Source: Planctomycetota bacterium (GTDB lineage Bacteria > Planctomycetota > Planctomycetia > Pirellulales > Pirellulaceae). Taken from it: a stretch of 42,661 nucleotides of DNA. Positions within the stretch are counted from its first letter, which is position 1. Each line of letters opens with the position of its first letter. The stretch lies in NCBI GenBank assembly GCA_963205385.1, contig CAUJKE010000397.1, positions 1-42,661 of the forward strand, written 5' to 3'. Under the pieces are notes generated by a model. It was not told the DNA's origin and did no database searches. It saw only the letters and a program-made list of their open reading frames with translations. The position numbers were made by a program, and so were the translations under genes. This document shows positions 39,479-42,661 of the stretch, piece by piece.

Positions 39479-41674
39479 ATGTGCGTGTTGATGAAGCCGC
39501 TCAAGTTTAATCACACGCGCCGCCCTTTCACCGCCACGCGCGACGCGGCTGGCGTTCCCCAGATTGAAGCTGGGAGTTGGCTCGACGCGCTCTACGGGCT
39601 TGGCTTTCTGCATGGAATCGATCGCGGTTCCCAAATTCTCTTCTCGCGCAGCGTGGCCAGCGGGCGAGGCGCCGAGCAAATCGCCGATCGGCCCGAACTG
39701 CTCGAAACCGATCGCTTCTTTCGCAGGGCGAATCTCACCGGGCGACTCGCTCAAGAGGCGCACCTGCTGGACGACTACACCTTTTCGCAACTCACCGCCT
39801 ATTGCGAAGGCGTCAACGACGGCCTGGCGGAAGGGGGGCGGACCTGGCCGATGTGGGTCGTCGGCTTTCAGCCGGAAGCGTGGAATCAGGAGTCAGTGCT
39901 GCTCATCGGGCTGCTCTTGGCCTATGGCGGACTGGCGGTCTCGCAATATCATGGCGAGCGGTTGCTGCTGGAATTGATTCACGCCGGCATCAACGAACAA
40001 GGACTGAAGGATCTCTTCGCGCCGCGGCTCGACAATGTCGATTTCGCGCTGCTGCGCCAGGTCAAACTCGCCAGCCAGCTTTCTGAAGACGCCCTCGAAC
40101 TGATTACCGATTTGCCGCGTCTGGCCGGCAGCAATGCGTGGGCCGTTTCGCCCCGGCGAAGCGCCACCGGATCGGCGCTCTTGGCCGGCGATCCGCATCT
40201 GGAAATCAATCGCCTCCCCGCGATCTGGTACGAAGCCGTGCTGCGCTGGGGGAATGAGTACGTCCTGGGCGCGACGCTCCCCGGCTGTCCACTGTTTGCC
40301 GTCGCCCGCACCCGGCATTTGGCCTGGAGCGTGACGTATCTCAAAGGGGACACCATCGACTATTTCATCGAGGATTGTCGCGTCGGCGGTGCTACCGGTT
40401 GGCAATATCGCCGGGGCGAGCAATGGCGCGATTTCGCGCTGCGCGAGGAGACGATCGCGCACAAGTCAGGCGAGAGCGAGACGCACAAGATTTACAGCAC
40501 GGATTGCGGCGTGCTCGAAAGCGATTCGAACACGTGCGAGCCTGGCTATCACCTCGTCACGCGCTGGGCCGGCAGCGACCCCGGGTCTGGTCAGGCAATT
40601 GCCTCGTGGCTCGATATGGTCGGCTGCCGCAACGTCCGCCGCGCGATGGAGGTCGCCAAGACCTGCCATCAACCTTCCCTCTGCTGGGTCTTCGCCGATC
40701 GCGCCGGCCATATCGGTCAGCAAACCTCGGGACGCATCCCCCTGCGCGGCAGCGGCTATAGCGGACTCACCCCCATTCCCGCCTGGGATGAACGCAATCA
40801 TTGGCAAGGCTGGCTGCCTGTCTATGAACTGCCTGGTCAGTACGATCCGCCGGAAGGTTTTGTCGCCACCGCGAACGAGGCGCAACAACCACTGCACGGC
40901 CCCGACATCGTCACGCAACTCGCGCCGGACTATCGCTATCGCCGCATTCGCGAACGCCTGGCCGAGCTCCCTCAAGCGACGCTGGGAGACATGCAAGCCT
41001 TGCAGTACGACGTCGTCAGCGTTCAAGCCCGCGAACTGCTCGAAATTTTCCTGCCCTGCCTGGACGAAGGTGAAATCAAGACCCAGCTCTCCGCCTGGGA
41101 TGGCAACTATTCGCCGGATAGCCGTGCGGCGCCGCTATTCTTGCGACTCTACCGACACGTGATGTTGGCGGTTTTTGGCGGGCACGAAGGGATCGGCTGG
41201 CGGCGGATGGTGTACCTGATTACTCGGTGCGGCTTTTCCACGATGGTGCTCACCGCGGCCGACATTCTGCTCAAGCGCGAGCGCTCCTGGTGGTGGGAAG
41301 GCCGCGACAAGTGCGAACTGATTCGCCAGGCCGCGGCGCAGCTCGAGCCCCGCATCGATCAGAGCTGGTCGCAGATCAACTACTTTCATTTCAGCGATCG
41401 CTTCTTCGGCGGCCTATCCGTCGGCCGCTGGCTCGGTTTCGATAGCTCGAACATCCCCATGCCCGGCAACCACGCCACGCCCTTTCAAGGCCACGTCCTG
41501 CGAACCGCGACGCGCGAAAACACGTTCGCCCCCTCGTATCACTTCGTGACCGACCTGGCGACAGATGAAGCCTGGACCAACCTCCCCGGCGGCCCAAGCG
41601 AAAACCGCTTCTCCGGCTGGTACAACAACGACGTCCCCCGCTGGCTAACCGGCGAATACAAACGCCTGCAATAG
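39479..41674 (+). CDS. Penicillin acylase family (Ntn) hydrolase without signal peptide
   Basis: 731 residues, close to family size. The alpha-chain part has RDAAGVPQIEAGSWLDALYGLGFLHGIDRGSQI and YCEGVNDGLAEG. The autoprocessing site and nucleophile are at RLAGSNAWAVSP, with Ser218 expected to become the beta-chain N-terminus; SALLAGDPHLEI (DPHL) and the later ..TANEAQQPL.. (conserved Asn) follow. GFVATANEAQ, GNYSPDSRAAPLFLRLYR and PMPGNHATPFQ belong to the family core. These enzymes cut amides such as penicillins or acyl-homoserine lactones. Normally they are exported, but the start MCVLMKPLKFNHTRRPF has no signal peptide, so this one looks cytosolic. A start at ATG 39491 is equally possible. 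Confidence 0.85.
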   Translation: MCVLMKPLKFNHTRRPFTATRDAAGVPQIEAGSWLDALYGLGFLHGIDRGSQILFSRSVASGRGAEQIADRPELLETDRFFRRANLTGRLAQEAHLLDDYTFSQLTAYCEGVNDGLAEGGRTWPMWVVGFQPEAWNQESVLLIGLLLAYGGLAVSQYHGERLLLELIHAGINEQGLKDLFAPRLDNVDFALLRQVKLASQLSEDALELITDLPRLAGSNAWAVSPRRSATGSALLAGDPHLEINRLPAIWYEAVLRWGNEYVLGATLPGCPLFAVARTRHLAWSVTYLKGDTIDYFIEDCRVGGATGWQYRRGEQWRDFALREETIAHKSGESETHKIYSTDCGVLESDSNTCEPGYHLVTRWAGSDPGSGQAIASWLDMVGCRNVRRAMEVAKTCHQPSLCWVFADRAGHIGQQTSGRIPLRGSGYSGLTPIPAWDERNHWQGWLPVYELPGQYDPPEGFVATANEAQQPLHGPDIVTQLAPDYRYRRIRERLAELPQATLGDMQALQYDVVSVQARELLEIFLPCLDEGEIKTQLSAWDGNYSPDSRAAPLFLRLYRHVMLAVFGGHEGIGWRRMVYLITRCGFSTMVLTAADILLKRERSWWWEGRDKCELIRQAAAQLEPRIDQSWSQINYFHFSDRFFGGLSVGRWLGFDSSNIPMPGNHATPFQGHVLRTATRENTFAPSYHFVTDLATDEAWTNLPGGPSENRFSGWYNNDVPRWLTGEYKRLQ

Positions 41675-41726
41675 CCGCCTACACTCGGTAACGCTGGCGG
41701 GATGTCCATCTCCTGAAGCATCGCCC

Positions 41727-41752
41727 GTAGAACGGAACTAGTTCCGTTCTAC
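41727..41752. repeat. 26-bp perfect palindrome downstream of the acylase gene
   Basis: GTAGAACGGAACT followed by its exact reverse complement (13-bp arms, no spacer, centre CTAG). 53 bases after the acylase stop. No T-run follows, so a classical terminator is unlikely; an RNA hairpin or a dimeric protein site are possible. Confidence 0.7.
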
Positions 41753-41809
41753 CCGCATCGCCCTCGCGGTGAACGATGATGATGAAAGCCACCTGAACTC
41801 GCGCTTCCA

Positions 41810-41825
41810 CACTGGCAAGCCAGTG
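41810..41825. repeat. CACTGGC-AA-GCCAGTG inverted repeat
   Basis: 16 bases with 7-bp arms around AA. I recall elements with the same core (CACTGGCAAGCCAGTG) as frequent in planctomycete intergenic DNA. Lies about 40 bases before the next gene. Confidence 0.5.
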
Positions 41826-41865
41826 CCACACGTCGACTGATGTGCCACCCCGTCGAAGTATAAAT

Positions 41866-42267
41866 ATGCGTCCCATGCAAATTAGCCTTGGCGCTCTTTG
41901 TGTTGCTGTTCTCGCGTTTTCCGTAGGTATGGTAACTGGACTTCACTTCGGGGAGGGTAGGCAACCTGGCGTTTTGAATGATGACTTTCGCTATTCGGAA
42001 GTCGACGCCTATTTTTCACAGTTCAAGCAAGGCAAATTCATCGAAACGATCCGTTTGCCCGTTCTCAACTGTGACATTGACGTTCCAATCGTCCAGAGTG
42101 TAAGGGGAGCGAGATATGGATTCGTCAAGTCGCGAGATCCATTGAATAAGTTTTGGATTATTGGGGAAGGCTACCAGATCTATGTCTACGATGACCATCA
42201 TCTGTTTGTCAGCATTTCTGACTGGCACGCAATTGAGCTAGAGCGAGCCAAGGCGATTGCGCCGTGA
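41866..42267 (+). CDS. Membrane-anchored hypothetical protein, 133 aa
   Basis: From ATG 41866 (MRPMQISLGALCVAVLAFSVGMVTGLHFG) the protein has one N-terminal membrane helix. A soluble domain follows: NDDFRYSEVDAYFSQFKQGKFIETIRLPVLNCDIDVPIVQ, RYGFVKSRDPLNKFWIIGEGYQIYVYDDHHLFVSISDWHAIEL. It is lower in GC than its neighbours, which suggests recent acquisition. ATG 41875 is another possible start. No family recognised; probably an extracytoplasmic small domain anchored in the inner membrane. Confidence 0.55.
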   Translation: MRPMQISLGALCVAVLAFSVGMVTGLHFGEGRQPGVLNDDFRYSEVDAYFSQFKQGKFIETIRLPVLNCDIDVPIVQSVRGARYGFVKSRDPLNKFWIIGEGYQIYVYDDHHLFVSISDWHAIELERAKAIAP

Positions 42268-42615
42268 TGGCGCAAGGTCAAAACATCAACCCAAGGGCAA
42301 GTTCGACAATTCGGCATTGAGGCGGTAAGGTGGCACGGGCGGCGATGCCGAGGGGTGGCACTCCGCCGATTCGTATCGCCTGCCACCCCGGCGGGATGTG
42401 CATGCGAAAAAAGTGAAAAAGGACAGGCATAATTGCATGCTTGCTTGCATGGCCGAAAAACCAGCAATCTTGCTCGCTAAAAATCCCATTTGGCCTTTTG
42501 GCGCGAACGGAGAAACGAAGCCGCGGCTAACGGGTTTGTCGCGTTAGGAACTGTCCGCAAGTAATTTACCGGATTGGTATTTACTTGATTTTAGGTTTTC
42601 GGCCACACTGCGGCC
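42268..42615. other. non-coding stretch with one hairpin
   Basis: About 350 bases without a supported gene. A hairpin at 42347-42392 (GCCGAGGGGTGGCA against TGCCACCCCGGC) uses the GGTGGCA/TGCCACC words also present near 41850. The last 70 bases before 42616 (AACTGTCCGCAAGTAATTTACC onward, 42549-42600) turn AT-rich and may be the left end of an insertion sequence. Confidence 0.4.
42347..42392. repeat. GC-rich inverted repeat
   Basis: Arms of about 12 bp (with one bulged A) separated by about 20 bases. No T-run. Probably an intergenic repeat of the GGTGGCA/TGCCACC kind rather than a terminator. Confidence 0.45.
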
Positions 42616-42661
42616 ATGCCGGATGCAGCAGTTGTGGAAGGAATCCGTGAGAAGTATTACG
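42616..42661 (+). CDS. start of a possible ISAzo13-type transposase (runs off the right edge)
   Basis: ATG 42616 opens MPDAAVVEGIREKYY up to the window end. ISAzo13-group transposases often begin with a short helix of the type ..xxxIRxKYxxLxPxLDER.. and this fits, preceded by an AT-rich segment that could be the IS end. Only 15 residues are visible, so the call is weak. If right, the window is bordered by mobile DNA on both sides. Confidence 0.35.
   Translation, partial: MPDAAVVEGIREKYY

Noticed and set aside
39239..39790. 183-codon minus-strand frame covering the small basic peptide and the start of the acylase
   Set aside because: No homology or ribosome site; the plus-strand genes have both.

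Overview
The window looks like chromosomal DNA of a planctomycete, probably of the Pirellulales/Blastopirellula type. The evidence is a giant surface protein with the N-terminal LEPLESR-x-LL signature typical of that phylum, a Tat-exported Gfo/Idh/MocA oxidoreductase, a fae plus mtdB pair for H4MPT-linked one-carbon transfer, a DUF2760-Hsp70 pair, lipid A genes, a sigma-70 factor with extra helix-turn-helix segments, and high GC with many genes lacking a clear Shine-Dalgarno. No rRNA, tRNA or CRISPR array was found.

Layout. 1-2.2 kb is a worn accessory edge: the start of a Tat-signal gene leaving the window to the left, a decayed IS66-type transposase, a hypothetical gene, a DUF559 remnant and a small TTG-start gene. 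2.4-4.4 kb holds lpxD-lpxI (minus), followed by a GT87-like membrane glycosyltransferase (plus). 5.7-8.5 kb is a C1 island: fae and mtdB (minus) divergent from an ATP-grasp gene (plus). 8.6-11.5 kb carries a Gfo/Idh/MocA oxidoreductase and a CrtI-like flavoprotein. 11.5-18.6 kb is a minus-strand block for extracellular polysaccharide or an exosortase-type locus: Wzz-like protein, ExeA-like ATPase, CpsD-like protein without a P-loop, NAD-dependent epimerase, DPM-like glycosyltransferase and a thioredoxin-fold ferredoxin. 18.8-19.9 kb has trpF and a small membrane protein; 19.9-22.2 kb has DUF2760-Hsp70.

22.7-30.6 kb is one 2,629-residue surface protein. Within its Ig-like repeats lie a thioredoxin domain with a CPHC active site and a cyclophilin-type prolyl isomerase domain. 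The two cysteines of CPHC are the only cysteines I find in the whole protein. 30.6-34 kb has small conserved genes, a lipoprotein and an LL-diaminopimelate aminotransferase-like gene with a near-consensus promoter. 34.7-36.4 kb is the sigma factor, followed upstream by a long non-coding stretch. 37.1-41.7 kb has a secreted hypothetical protein, a cluster of palindromic repeats, a SlyX-like gene, a 29-residue very basic peptide gene and a penicillin-acylase-family hydrolase without signal peptide. The right edge has an anchored small protein and what looks like the start of a transposase.

Best candidates for something new: (a) the giant surface protein with built-in disulfide and proline-isomerisation chemistry; (b) the polysaccharide control module whose kinase-like member has lost its Walker A and gained repeated RxPT motifs; (c) the sigma factor carrying three helix-turn-helix segments.
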